Shown one piece after another: positions 1-7,607 of a stretch of 20,178 bases of DNA. Below the pieces are notes generated by a model. The model did not search any database. It worked only from the letters and a program-made list of their open reading frames with translations, and was not told the DNA's origin. The position numbers and the translations under genes are program-made. Origin of the DNA: CAYFIW01 sp964500645 (lineage in GTDB: Bacteria; Chloroflexota; Dehalococcoidia; Lucifugimonadales; UBA826); assembly GCA_964500645.1 (NCBI GenBank), contig CAZCOH010000026.1:1-20178 (forward strand), given 5' to 3'. How positions within the stretch are numbered: the stretch's first letter is position 1; each line of letters opens with the position of its first letter.

Positions 1-1056
1 GACAGAGATAGCCATCAGGCTAGAAAGTATCTTCTCGCCCACACTAGGCAATCCTAAGGAACCAAGTAAATGTGCTTCACTCGCGCTTGCTTCTACTACA
101 GTTTCTGGCGCTTCCTCAACAACTGGCAACTCGCTAGCTGTGAGAGTGAACGACGCCATGGATTGCCCCACGGCGTATGCCTGAGCTCCACCACCTTCTC
201 CTGCAGTTGCACTGATTGCGCCACTGTTGTCGGCATCCCATCCATTTCTGGCGGCCGACAATTGGTTTATTACATTTGCCACAAAAATCTGAGCTACTGC
301 TGAACTGCTTTGAGGCAGTATGTCTTCCTCTGCGGTTTTCTTTGCGGATGTTGACCATGCACTTATGTTGGAAGTTATTGCTTCTATTCCAGAAACGTTA
401 TCAGAGATACCACTTTCGTCAGGCGCAGCCTCACCGGCCGCTACCGCATGTGCATTAACCTGTCCTGATAAGTCAACGATGTTATCTACTGCACTGACAA
501 CCAAATTAATTCCGTCGTTTATCCCGGCAGTGTCTGAGGCAGAGCTAGCGGAGTTTGCAGAAGAGATCGCTGCATCGATGGCTGAGTTCAAAGCTACGAC
601 GTCGTCGAGTAGTGCTTTTATTTCTGATACAGCTCCTCCTGGTAATGCGTCACTGTAAACGACTGTGCCAGATGACCCCTCTGTTATTTTGACGCGACTG
701 AAGCTACCTAAAAGATTGCTTCCGTCGTACCCTGCTGAAGAGCTGTCATAGGTAATTACTAACGAACCTGTACTCTGGATAACACCATGGACCACGGGTA
801 GTTCAACTGAACCGGTCCCTAGATTTAAAGTGTTCGACCCATCCCCAGATTCTAGATATGCGTTGTAGCTAGTCCCGTCTGATGCTTTTGGAATTCCGGT
901 GAGTGATATAGCTATCGAGTCACTAGACGCTTGATCATCTTGTACACTCGCTGTACCAACAGACTCAACCTCATCATCAGCGTGCGCAGCCATTACAGGC
1001 GTAGCTAGCGTAAACAGCATGAGGGCCAGAATTGCTAATGTCTTGGTCCTGAACAT
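1..1056 (-). CDS. Secreted protein of unknown function, C-terminus cut by window edge
   Basis: Reading the minus strand from an ATG at 1056 gives 352 codons without a stop, down to the last base of the window, so the gene continues beyond the left edge. Residues 1-24 form a classic Sec signal peptide: a basic start (MFRTK), a hydrophobic core, and an AxA-like end near MAAHA. Residues about 45-130 are rich in beta-type sequence (LTGIPKASDGTSYNAYLESG, GSLVITYDSS) and loosely resemble the anti-sigma-K (RskA-type) C-terminal fold; this is a weak similarity judged by eye. Residues about 135-255 are Ala/Ser/Asn rich and probably helical. DADNSGAIS near residue 275 looks like an EF-hand or dockerin-type calcium loop. 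An AAGGAGG-type ribosome site lies 12 nt upstream of the ATG. It is transcribed divergently from rsmG. I do not recognise the family; an extracytoplasmic or cell-surface role is inferred from the signal peptide only. Confidence 0.85.
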   Translation of the reverse strand, partial: MFRTKTLAILALMLFTLATPVMAAHADDEVESVGTASVQDDQASSDSIAISLTGIPKASDGTSYNAYLESGDGSNTLNLGTGSVELPVVHGVIQSTGSLVITYDSSSAGYDGSNLLGSFSRVKITEGSSGTVVYSDALPGGAVSEIKALLDDVVALNSAIDAAISSANSASSASDTAGINDGINLVVSAVDNIVDLSGQVNAHAVAAGEAAPDESGISDNVSGIEAITSNISAWSTSAKKTAEEDILPQSSSAVAQIFVANVINQLSAARNGWDADNSGAISATAGEGGGAQAYAVGQSMASFTLTASELPVVEEAPETVVEASASEAHLLGSLGLPSVGEKILSSLMAISV

Positions 1057-1111
1057 GGCGTGTAAGCTGCCTCCTTGACCAGTTTCGTGACTGGGATTCC
1101 ATTTTGTTTAA

Positions 1112-1139
1112 AATATATACACGAACAACGTTATCACAA
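1112..1139 (-). promoter_or_regulatory. Candidate sigma-70-type promoter for the secreted-protein gene
   Basis: On the minus strand TTGTGA (1139-1134) is followed after 16 nt by TATATT (1117-1112), matching the -35 and -10 consensus at four and five of six positions. It lies 55 nt upstream of the ATG at 1056. The region is AT-rich, so a chance match is possible. Confidence 0.3.
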
Positions 1140-1220
1140 TAAACAGCAGCATAATAGCACTAATAGCTGTGGTTAAAGCCGAATTTTACTTCGGCCAGAT
1201 CTTAACGCTAATTAGACGAT

Positions 1221-1250
1221 TTATCATCCGGTCTATTATCATCCGGTCTA
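1221..1250. repeat. Perfect 15-bp tandem duplication
   Basis: The unit TTATCATCCGGTCTA occurs at 1221-1235 and again, base for base, at 1236-1250. A third GTCTA follows at 1254-1258, and an inverted TAGAC sits just before at 1213-1217. This could be a recent slippage duplication or a multi-site operator; only the repeat itself is seen. Confidence 0.9.
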
Positions 1251-1450
1251 TTTGTCTAGTAATAGATACGCCTAGCCTAATTACTGCAACTGAGGGATGA
1301 TAACAGCACCAAACCATATAGTCGATACTCCTCTGTAATATCTCTTACTAGGTCATCATTTATTTACGGGGTGTATCTTCGGACGGTTTTCGTCTTCTTA
1401 GTGGTATTGATATTGTAATTTTACTAAATACCTAGTTTTAGAGGTGTTAA

Positions 1451-2191
1451 TTGGACTCCAATTTTAAGACGGACTATCTTAGGAAAAGCCTAGCAGACAT
1501 GGGTATCCGTCCACACGTACAGGCTGTTAATGATTTTGTTAGATTTCATAAATTTCTTATGTCCTGGAATTCTAAATTGAATTTGACTGCAGTTACGGAT
1601 TGGGAAGAGTCGGTAGAAAGACATTATCTAGATTCAGCTTCAATCTCGCTTGGGTATCCATTTAACACTCACTTAAGCCCCAAATATGTGAAGGTTTTGG
1701 ATGTTGGGTCTGGGGCTGGATTTCCGGGTATACCGCTTAAAATTTTATTCCCAGATATTCGGCTTACATTGCTTGATTCAGTCAACAAAAAAACAGATTT
1801 CTTGGAACGTGCAGTTAGTCATCTTGGATTGGATTTCACCTGTGTACAAAGAGAACGAGCGGAGGATCTGGGTAGAATTGATATGCACAGAGACGCCTAT
1901 GATTTGGTAGTGGCTAGGGCAGTTTCTAAACTTAATGTTTTGGCCGAACTGACAATTCCATTTTGTAAAATAGGAGGATATGTTATTGCTATGAAAGGCC
2001 AAAAAGTAGAATCTGAGATTATCGCCTCGACAGAGGCAATTACGGCACTGGGTGGAGAGATAGTTGAAGTCATTGACTGCAATAGATTCCATAGGTTTTT
2101 GAAAGGGTATCTAGTAGTTCTTAAAAAAGTAGTACCAACTCCACATAGATTTCCAAGGAGGCCAGGCATCCCTTCCAAGAGGCCTATCTGA
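1451..2191 (+). CDS. rsmG: 16S rRNA (guanine-N7) methyltransferase RsmG (GidB)
   Basis: Cytoplasmic SAM-dependent methyltransferase that makes m7G527 in the 530 loop of 16S rRNA. Its loss is known in other bacteria to give low-level streptomycin resistance. The 246 residues are slightly longer than the usual 205-240. Visible family features are the N-terminal helix block ending NSKLNLTAVTDW (residues 40-51), ERHYLDS (56-62), the SAM-binding glycine loop VLDVGSGAGFPGIPLK (82-97), the acidic strand end LLDS (107-110), RAEDLG (136-141) and YDLVVARAVSKL (150-161). The start is a TTG preceded by GAGGTG at 4 nt spacing. The C-terminal tail (PHRFPRRPGIPSKRPI) is basic and probably disordered. The flippase-like gene begins 13 nt after the stop, so the two are probably co-transcribed. 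The usual mnmG/parAB neighbours are absent. Confidence 0.96.
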   Translation: MDSNFKTDYLRKSLADMGIRPHVQAVNDFVRFHKFLMSWNSKLNLTAVTDWEESVERHYLDSASISLGYPFNTHLSPKYVKVLDVGSGAGFPGIPLKILFPDIRLTLLDSVNKKTDFLERAVSHLGLDFTCVQRERAEDLGRIDMHRDAYDLVVARAVSKLNVLAELTIPFCKIGGYVIAMKGQKVESEIIASTEAITALGGEIVEVIDCNRFHRFLKGYLVVLKKVVPTPHRFPRRPGIPSKRPI

Positions 2192-2204
2192 AGGATAGAT
2201 AAAA

Positions 2205-3245
2205 ATGAAATCCCAATCACAATTAGATCGAAACGATATATCTATAAAGAGAAAGGTTTTGTCATTTCCAACCTTGTTGTCATTTCTAGTGGGGGGAGTA
2301 TTAATATATTTTCTTTCTTCTAGGTTCAACTTGGACTGGTCACAGATGTTTCTACATGTAAAGGAAATGAATGTGGTTTCCTATATTTGTGCTTTTTTTC
2401 TGTACTACGTCAGCTTTGTATTTAGAGGTATTCGGTGGAGAGTGCTTGGATTAAATGCTTCAAGAAAATTGTCAGAAAATTCAGAATTGAGTTTTCGTAA
2501 GCCGCCCCTATCAGAATGTTCGCTTCTGATTCTAATCGGATGGTTTGTTAACTCGATAGCTTGGCTACGCATGGGTGACGCTTACAGAGCCTATGCTTTT
2601 GGGTCTAGAACGCGAGCGGGATTTTCTTGGAGCTTAGGAACTATCTTTGCAGAAAGAGTCCTAGATATAAGTACAGTGTTTGTTCTGCTATTAATTGGTG
2701 GAGGATTATTAACAGCCGGCATTGATCACACAATGTCACGAATTTTGATTCTTTCTGCTTTTGCCATGTCTGTTGTACTTGTATTAGTGGTGTTGGTTAT
2801 TTTCTATGCAGGTAATTGGCTAATTTCATTTTTACCTGAAAAATTTTCTAGATCCGTCGTAAATTTTAAGGAAGGAACGGTTGGTAGTTTTGATCGTCTC
2901 ACCCTTCTGGTTATTTTGGGTGCTTTGGGTTGGGGGATCGAGATATTGCGACTCTGGTTAGTCATCAATTCTCTTGGAATTCAAACAGAATTTGCATTGG
3001 TTATGGTTGTGGCTTTGGGGGCATCTGTTTTATCCACTGTTCCCACGCCTGGTGGGGTTGGCGTGGTGGAACCTGGAATGACGGCACTGTTAGCAATTGG
3101 TATGAATGGTTCTGAGGCTGCTGCTGTCGCTTTATGTGATCGAGGGATAACCTACCTTAGTGTTTTGGTTGTAGGAATGTTTGCTTTTTTTGGATGGCAA
3201 GCAAAATTGGCCTTGAAAGGTCAGGATCCCGGTAACCAGAGTTGA
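2205..3245 (+). CDS. Flippase-like / UPF0104 integral membrane protein
   Basis: Polytopic inner-membrane protein of 346 residues, related to the transmembrane part of lysylphosphatidylglycerol synthase (LPG_synthase_TM, UPF0104, AglD2-like). A short polar N-terminus (about residues 1-18) is followed by roughly eight hydrophobic segments. The family signature PTPGGVGVVEPGMTALLA is at about residues 280-297, and FRGIRWRVL (near 68-76) and RMGDAYRAYAF (near 122-132) match family positions. There is no C-terminal GNAT-like aminoacyl transfer domain, so it is not a full MprF; members of this size are often proposed lipid or glycolipid carriers. It follows rsmG by 13 nt, with GAAGGA upstream of the ATG. 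The exact substrate cannot be told from sequence. Confidence 0.85.
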   Translation: MKSQSQLDRNDISIKRKVLSFPTLLSFLVGGVLIYFLSSRFNLDWSQMFLHVKEMNVVSYICAFFLYYVSFVFRGIRWRVLGLNASRKLSENSELSFRKPPLSECSLLILIGWFVNSIAWLRMGDAYRAYAFGSRTRAGFSWSLGTIFAERVLDISTVFVLLLIGGGLLTAGIDHTMSRILILSAFAMSVVLVLVVLVIFYAGNWLISFLPEKFSRSVVNFKEGTVGSFDRLTLLVILGALGWGIEILRLWLVINSLGIQTEFALVMVVALGASVLSTVPTPGGVGVVEPGMTALLAIGMNGSEAAAVALCDRGITYLSVLVVGMFAFFGWQAKLALKGQDPGNQS

Positions 3246-3272
3246 CGTATTTTGTTAATCACTTCGATTATT

Positions 3273-3320
3273 AAGGGAGAATGCACAAGTAAATCCCCTT
3301 TTATATTCTGAAGGGTTTTT
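3273..3320 (+). terminator. Weak terminator or attenuator-like element after the flippase-like gene
   Basis: CCCTT at 3296-3300 can pair with AAGGG at 3311-3315, leaving a 10-nt loop and followed by TTTTT (3316-3320): a short intrinsic-terminator shape. The same CCCTT can instead pair with an upstream AAGGG at 3273-3277. The five-base stem is weak and the call is tentative. Confidence 0.35.
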
Positions 3321-3334
3321 CATGTATTTGGGTT

Positions 3335-3364
3335 ATTGACTTAGAAGTCAATTGCACCTAGACT
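3335..3364 (+). promoter_or_regulatory. Operator-like palindrome over a candidate -35, upstream of the RdhA-like gene
   Basis: ATTGACTT (3335-3342) and AAGTCAAT (3345-3352) are perfect inverted repeats with a 2-nt centre, the size expected for a dimeric regulator such as MarR or TetR. TTGACT inside the left arm (3336-3341) lies 17 nt before TAGACT (3359-3364), a passable -35/-10 pair. The ATG of the next gene is 78 nt further on. The dyad is seen directly; its role is inferred. Confidence 0.5.
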
Positions 3365-3442
3365 GGGCAGAATTATCTTTGATTAATATTAAGTATTTGT
3401 ATCAGTAATGCTTAGCTAATAAGTGATTGAGAGGATTTTAAT

Positions 3443-4696
3443 ATGGCTTTAAAGCAAGTGCATCACGTAGTCACTAGGCCTGGTCGCGTAGACGGGGATC
3501 CAGATGTAACGATTCAGGTGGCAAACGAATTGGCGACTGTTCCAGGCATACCTCAGGATCAATTGTCAGTTGACTTTTATAGCCGAAATTACCCTGAAGA
3601 AACTCAAAGCGTAGATAAGGCGGCTGATAGAGAGTGGACTTGGACGGTGTACACGGGGGAGATGTACGAGTACAGAAAACAGCATGACAAAGATAACAAA
3701 CCCCTTGTTGATGCAGCGTTTACTTCAGGTGATCTCATTCCCACTGGCACCGCTGTAGCTGGTAAAGATGTTACTGATGAGATAAGAGATAAAGCCAGGC
3801 AGTTGGGATTTGGCGAGGTCGGATTCACCAAATATGATCGACGATACACCTACAAGAGTAAGAAAGGCTGGGTTAAGTACGAACATGCAATATGCTTGGC
3901 CCTAGAACAAGATTACTGGCAGACTCAGACCATACCCAGTATGGAGGCAGAGTTCGCACATTTTGGAACCTATGAAGAGGAAGGGGCTTATGCCCTAGAG
4001 CTTGCTGACTTCATTCGGTCCTTGGGATATAGGGCGCAGGTTCATAGCCCTAACGACAACAGTGCTCCATATATACCAATGTTTGTCGCAGCTGGACTTG
4101 GTCAGTTGGGGGCGAACGGACAACTTTTGTCACCTCATTTCGGATCACGTTCTAGAATTATGATTATATCTACCGATGCCGAAGTCACTTATGACGAACC
4201 CGTAGATTATGGAATTCATAAGTTTTGCGAAGAGTGTCAGGTGTGTGTCAATCGATGTCCTGGTCGTGCTCTTGTAAAAGAGAAAGTCTGGTGGCGAGGG
4301 GTTGAAAAGCATAAGCTCATGTACGACAGGTGCCGTCCAGTCATGGCTACGTACGAAGGCTGCGGAGTTTGCATGCTTACGTGTCCAATACAAAGATATG
4401 GAATGCCGGCTGTTATGGAACATTTTGTTTCGACGGGAGAGGTTCTAGGGAAAGGAACTGATAACTTAGAAGGATTTGAATTTAGAGGTAAAGGTTATTT
4501 TGGGCCCGGAGAACTGCCATCCTTTGATAGGGAATTCTTCGATTTTCCTCATGGCACAAAAGACGAGTGGTTATTTGAACAATTCAAGGAAAAACTGCAG
4601 GCAAAAGGGTCAACTTCGGATGAAGATGCCAAGGAATTTGTTCAGGAGTTGGGTGATATTCTTTCTGAGAAAACGGGATATGATGCGGGTTTGTGA
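3443..4696 (+). CDS. Reductive-dehalogenase-like, cytosolic double [4Fe-4S] protein
   Basis: A 417-residue protein of the RdhA/QueG (epoxyqueuosine reductase) group, whose known members use corrinoid and two [4Fe-4S] clusters. The first cluster motif is C262-x2-C265-x2-C268-x3-C272-P and the second is C297-x9-C307-x2-C310-x3-C314-P. The segment before them, VAAGLGQLGANGQLLSPHFGSRSR (about 214-237), matches the conserved cobamide-side block of RdhA proteins. There is no twin-arginine signal and no hydrophobic N-terminus, so the protein should be cytosolic, unlike respiratory RdhA; no RdhB-type membrane anchor gene is next to it. The NpRdhA-type C-terminal flavin/ferredoxin reductase fusion is also missing. 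GAGAGG lies 8 nt before the ATG. A non-respiratory reductive dehalogenase, an ether- or epoxide-cleaving enzyme, or another corrinoid reductase are all possible; dehalogenation is not shown by the sequence. Confidence 0.8.
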   Translation: MALKQVHHVVTRPGRVDGDPDVTIQVANELATVPGIPQDQLSVDFYSRNYPEETQSVDKAADREWTWTVYTGEMYEYRKQHDKDNKPLVDAAFTSGDLIPTGTAVAGKDVTDEIRDKARQLGFGEVGFTKYDRRYTYKSKKGWVKYEHAICLALEQDYWQTQTIPSMEAEFAHFGTYEEEGAYALELADFIRSLGYRAQVHSPNDNSAPYIPMFVAAGLGQLGANGQLLSPHFGSRSRIMIISTDAEVTYDEPVDYGIHKFCEECQVCVNRCPGRALVKEKVWWRGVEKHKLMYDRCRPVMATYEGCGVCMLTCPIQRYGMPAVMEHFVSTGEVLGKGTDNLEGFEFRGKGYFGPGELPSFDREFFDFPHGTKDEWLFEQFKEKLQAKGSTSDEDAKEFVQELGDILSEKTGYDAGL

Positions 4697-4760
4697 TTCG
4701 CAGAATCGCAGTAGAGATTTTACAGAAGTAAATTAAAAATCAGTATGGTGGTTTGGTTTT

Positions 4761-4967
4761 ATGTCAGTTAGATTAACCTATCAAAAAGAGCACATTGATG
4801 GCCTTTTTGGAGAGTTAAATTCAGACAAATACAAAAGTTTGCCGGATAGTGAACAGTTACATCGGGATGCACATCTGGCGATAGCATATTTTGATTCTGG
4901 AAGAGATATTCCTGATTCTATAGATTCTCGGGTCCGAGATCTTATGGATAAATATGGCCCTAGGTAG
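4761..4967 (+). CDS. Small protein of unknown function (68 aa)
   Basis: A short acidic, soluble ORF 64 nt downstream of the RdhA-like gene on the same strand, ending in TAG at 4965-4967. It has an ATG with GGTGG about 9 nt upstream. There is no signal peptide, membrane segment or cysteine. The sequence reads as mostly helical (YQKEHIDGLFGELN, LHRDAHLAIAYFDSG, VRDLMDKYG). I do not recognise it. It may be co-transcribed with the RdhA-like gene, and a weak hairpin follows it (GCAAT 4980-4984, ATTGC 4990-4994, then TTT). Its codon use looks normal for the window, which argues for a real gene. Confidence 0.6.
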   Translation: MSVRLTYQKEHIDGLFGELNSDKYKSLPDSEQLHRDAHLAIAYFDSGRDIPDSIDSRVRDLMDKYGPR

Positions 4968-4979
4968 CTCTTAGCAACC

Positions 4980-4997
4980 GCAATTGCAGATTGCTTT
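4980..4997 (+). terminator. Weak hairpin with short T-run
   Basis: GCAAT (4980-4984) and ATTGC (4990-4994) form a 5-bp stem with a 5-nt loop, followed by TTT. It stands 12 nt after the stop of the 68-aa gene and before ilvD. The stem is short, so this is only a candidate. Confidence 0.25.
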
Positions 4998-5089
4998 ATA
5001 ATTCAATTATCAGTTTCATTCTCGAATATCGTATTTAATATCCTTATCAGTGGGGTTGTGTTCGTAGTATTTGATTATGAAAATCCGAT

Positions 5090-5095
5090 TATAAT
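5090..5095 (+). promoter_or_regulatory. Candidate -10 element of ilvD
   Basis: A perfect TATAAT at 5090-5095 lies 32 nt before the chosen ATG of ilvD. I find no good -35 at 16-18 nt spacing (TTGATT at 5071 is only 13 nt away), so this is a weak call in an AT-rich region. Confidence 0.3.
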
Positions 5096-5127
5096 TTTTT
5101 AATTTTAGTTTGAGAACTGGAGAAATA

Positions 5128-6819
5128 ATGGCAACTAAAACTACAGATTTGACTCTCCTTAAGCATAAATCCGCAGTAGTTAGTTTAGGTCCTGATCGCG
5201 CCCCTGCCAGATCTATGCTACGTGCGGTTGGATTGACAGACGATGACATGGAGAAGCCGTTTGTAGCTGTGGCAAATTTAGCCAGCGACGTGACTCCCTG
5301 TAACGTTCATCTTACTCGCATAGCGGAGCAGGCGAAGCAAGGCCTGTGGGATGCGAAAGCTGTTCCATTTATGTTCGGTACGATTACGATCAGTGATGGT
5401 ATATCAATGGGAACTGAAGGCATGAAAGGGTCTCTTGTTAGCAGGGAAGTAATCGCAGATTCCATAGAGACGGTTTGTTTTACGGAAGGTATGGATGCAT
5501 TAGTAGTGGTTGCAGCTTGTGATAAGAATATGCCAGGGGCGATGATGTCAATGGCCAGGCTTAACATTCCTTCAGTGTTTGTGTATGGCGGAGCTATTTT
5601 GCCTGGTTCATATGCCGGCCAGGATATTAATATACAAGACATGTACGAGGCAGTAGGAGCCTATTCGAAATCTCAGATAACACTTGATGAGTTGTTGAAT
5701 ATGGAAAGGGTAGCCTGCCCCGGTGAAGGAGCATGTTCTGGGATGTTTACTGCAAATACCATGGCGTCCGCGATCGAAGCCATGGGAATGTCGATAGCTG
5801 GTGCTGCTTCTATACCAGCGGTTGATGATCGTAATCTTGGTGTTGCCCACGAGGCTGGCGAACATATTTATTCCATGTTAGAGAAAGGTATAAAACCTCG
5901 AGATATTATGACTCATGAGGCGTTTGAGAACGCCATAAGACTTGTATTATCAATGGGAGGTTCTACAAACGCTGTATTGCATCTTTTAGCTATAGCAAGG
6001 GAAGCTGAAGTTGATCTGACGATAGATGACTTTGATCGATTGAGTCGGGATACACCATATCTCACTGACTTAAGGCCGGGTGGAAAATATGTAATGTCAG
6101 ACGTTGATAGAGCAGGCGGAGTTCAGGTGGTTTTGAAAGAGTTACTAAACGCAGGACTATTACATGGTGATGCTCAGACTATTAATGGTAAGAGTATTGC
6201 TGAGAATTTGGAAAACGTGAACACCAAGCCCGACGAGAAAGTCATATATTCCGTACCTAATGCGAAGAGTAAGACGGGAGGCCTGGCAATTTTAAAGGGT
6301 AATCTTGCTCCTGAAGGAGCTGTTATAAAGGTTGCCGGCACGAGCCACCATACTCACGAAGGCCCTGCAAAAGTCTATGATGGTGAGCGGGCTGCATTTG
6401 AGGCTGTAACCAATGGTGATATTAAGGATGGGGATGTTCTAGTCATAAGGTACGAAGGACCAAAAGGTGGCCCCGGAATGCAGGAGATGTTAGCTGTTAC
6501 AGGAGCGATTATGGGGGCGGGTCTAGGTGAGACTACGCTACTGATAACTGATGGACGCTTTTCTGGAGCAACAAGGGGCCCCATGATTGGTCATGTGGCT
6601 CCAGAGGCCGCTGTGGGAGGTCCAATAGGGCTGATAGAGGATGGCGATATAGTCTCCATGAATGTTGAATCACGCAGTTTGAATATCAAGATCTCAGACA
6701 AGGAATTCAATGCCCGAAAAGATGCGTGGAGGCCGAGGAAACCCAATTATGAAAGAGGTGTCCTGGCCAAATATGCCAAGCTTGTTTCATCAGCTTCACG
6801 AGGCGCCGTTACTAGTTAA
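5128..6819 (+). CDS. ilvD: Dihydroxy-acid dehydratase
   Basis: Cytoplasmic Fe-S enzyme converting 2,3-dihydroxy-isovalerate and 2,3-dihydroxy-3-methylvalerate to the 2-keto acids that precede valine, isoleucine, leucine and pantothenate. The 563 residues match the usual 550-620. Cluster cysteines are visible at C58 (TPCNVH), C131 (ACDKNMPG) and C203 (CPGEGACSGMFTANTM), the three-Cys pattern of the IlvD/EDD family. SHHTHEGPAKVYDGE and DGRFSGATRGP lie in the C-terminal swivel domain; the serine of DGRFSG is the family's proposed base. I take the ATG at 5128 because GGAGA precedes it by 5 nt. The frame extends to a TTG at 5110, but that has no ribosome site. No ilvB, ilvC or leu genes are adjacent, so ilvD stands alone here. 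Confidence 0.96.
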   Translation: MATKTTDLTLLKHKSAVVSLGPDRAPARSMLRAVGLTDDDMEKPFVAVANLASDVTPCNVHLTRIAEQAKQGLWDAKAVPFMFGTITISDGISMGTEGMKGSLVSREVIADSIETVCFTEGMDALVVVAACDKNMPGAMMSMARLNIPSVFVYGGAILPGSYAGQDINIQDMYEAVGAYSKSQITLDELLNMERVACPGEGACSGMFTANTMASAIEAMGMSIAGAASIPAVDDRNLGVAHEAGEHIYSMLEKGIKPRDIMTHEAFENAIRLVLSMGGSTNAVLHLLAIAREAEVDLTIDDFDRLSRDTPYLTDLRPGGKYVMSDVDRAGGVQVVLKELLNAGLLHGDAQTINGKSIAENLENVNTKPDEKVIYSVPNAKSKTGGLAILKGNLAPEGAVIKVAGTSHHTHEGPAKVYDGERAAFEAVTNGDIKDGDVLVIRYEGPKGGPGMQEMLAVTGAIMGAGLGETTLLITDGRFSGATRGPMIGHVAPEAAVGGPIGLIEDGDIVSMNVESRSLNIKISDKEFNARKDAWRPRKPNYERGVLAKYAKLVSSASRGAVTS

Positions 6820-6828
6820 ATCTTCTTG

Positions 6829-6852
6829 TAACATTTGCCCCGCAGAATGTTA
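6829..6852. promoter_or_regulatory. Inverted repeat between ilvD and ccmC
   Basis: TAACATT (6829-6835) and AATGTTA (6846-6852) are perfect inverted arms around a 10-nt GC-rich spacer. No T-run follows, so it is a poor intrinsic terminator; it could be a leader hairpin or operator for the ccm genes. Confidence 0.35.
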
Positions 6853-6932
6853 GAATTAATTGGCATATATTACATTTAATTAGAACAATCACCGCAGGAT
6901 GTATTTTTTTGGGGAGACTTCATTAGCGCCAT

Positions 6933-7607
6933 ATGAGAACAGTATTTCTTATCATTACTGCTCTATTGATGTTAGTAAATATGTACCTCATTTTCATGTG
7001 GGTACCAACAGAGCAAAATCTGGGCATATCTCAGCGTATATTTTACATTCATGTTCCTGTAGCCTGGGTAGGGATGGTAGCCATTTTCGTGGTTGCAATA
7101 GGAAGCATACTTCATTTAATCACACGTCATGATAGATGGGATGCCATAGCTTATTCAGGGGCGGAAATAGGTTTGATTTTTGGCACATTGATGTTGGTCA
7201 CCGGGGCCTTGTGGGCAAAACCAGCTTGGGGAGTCTGGTGGCAGTGGGACCCGAAATTAACTACTGCCTTAATACTTTGGTTCATTTATGTTGGTTATCT
7301 GATGGTCCGAGCATATGCGCCTTCCGGTTCACAGGGGAGGAGGTACGCTTCCGTGGTAGCCTTAATCGGTGCAATCGATGCCCCTATTATCTATATGGCT
7401 TCTGTGTGGTGGCGAACAGCACATCCAGATTTGAATATAGGTCCTCTAGCAGAATCATCTCTTGACACAGATATGTTAATGGTTTGGCTGTATTCAACGT
7501 TGGTGTTTACGGTTTTTTATGTGTATCTATTGATTGAAAGGATATCTATGCGTAAGGCAGAGGATGATATTGATGAGGTTTATCAGTATGCAAATTTCAG
7601 TTCATAA
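6933..7607 (+). CDS. ccmC: Haem exporter/haem-handling protein CcmC
   Basis: Inner-membrane component of System I cytochrome c maturation that presents haem on the periplasmic side and helps load it on CcmE. The 224 residues hold about six membrane segments. The tryptophan-rich WWD signature GVWWQWDPKLTTALILW is at about 100-116. Both expected haem-axial histidines are present: H40 in YIHVPVAW and H164 in VWWRTAHPDL. Length and layout match CcmC rather than the much longer CcmF or CcsA. The ATG at 6933 has only a distant GGGGAG (about 16 nt), so initiation may be weak. The CcmD-like gene overlaps its 3' end and ccmE follows. Confidence 0.93.
   Translation: MRTVFLIITALLMLVNMYLIFMWVPTEQNLGISQRIFYIHVPVAWVGMVAIFVVAIGSILHLITRHDRWDAIAYSGAEIGLIFGTLMLVTGALWAKPAWGVWWQWDPKLTTALILWFIYVGYLMVRAYAPSGSQGRRYASVVALIGAIDAPIIYMASVWWRTAHPDLNIGPLAESSLDTDMLMVWLYSTLVFTVFYVYLLIERISMRKAEDDIDEVYQYANFSS

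Larger units (their letters stand above)
1057..1450. other. 394-nt divergent intergenic region without a gene
   Basis: This stretch separates the secreted-protein gene (minus) from rsmG (plus). I see no credible ORF, tRNA or IS end in it. It contains a small hairpin (GCCGAA at 1178-1183, loop TTTTAC, TTCGGC at 1190-1195) and the tandem duplication listed separately. It most likely holds promoters and leaders for both genes. Confidence 0.6.

Noticed and set aside
70..658. Several plus- and minus-strand ORFs of 74-112 codons near the left edge
   Set aside because: They lie over the long minus-strand secreted-protein frame, have no ribosome sites and show composition typical of shadow frames; the 352-codon frame with a signal peptide explains the region.
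5110..5127. TTG at 5110 as the ilvD start
   Set aside because: It lacks a ribosome site, while ATG 5128 has GGAGA at proper spacing and gives the usual IlvD length.
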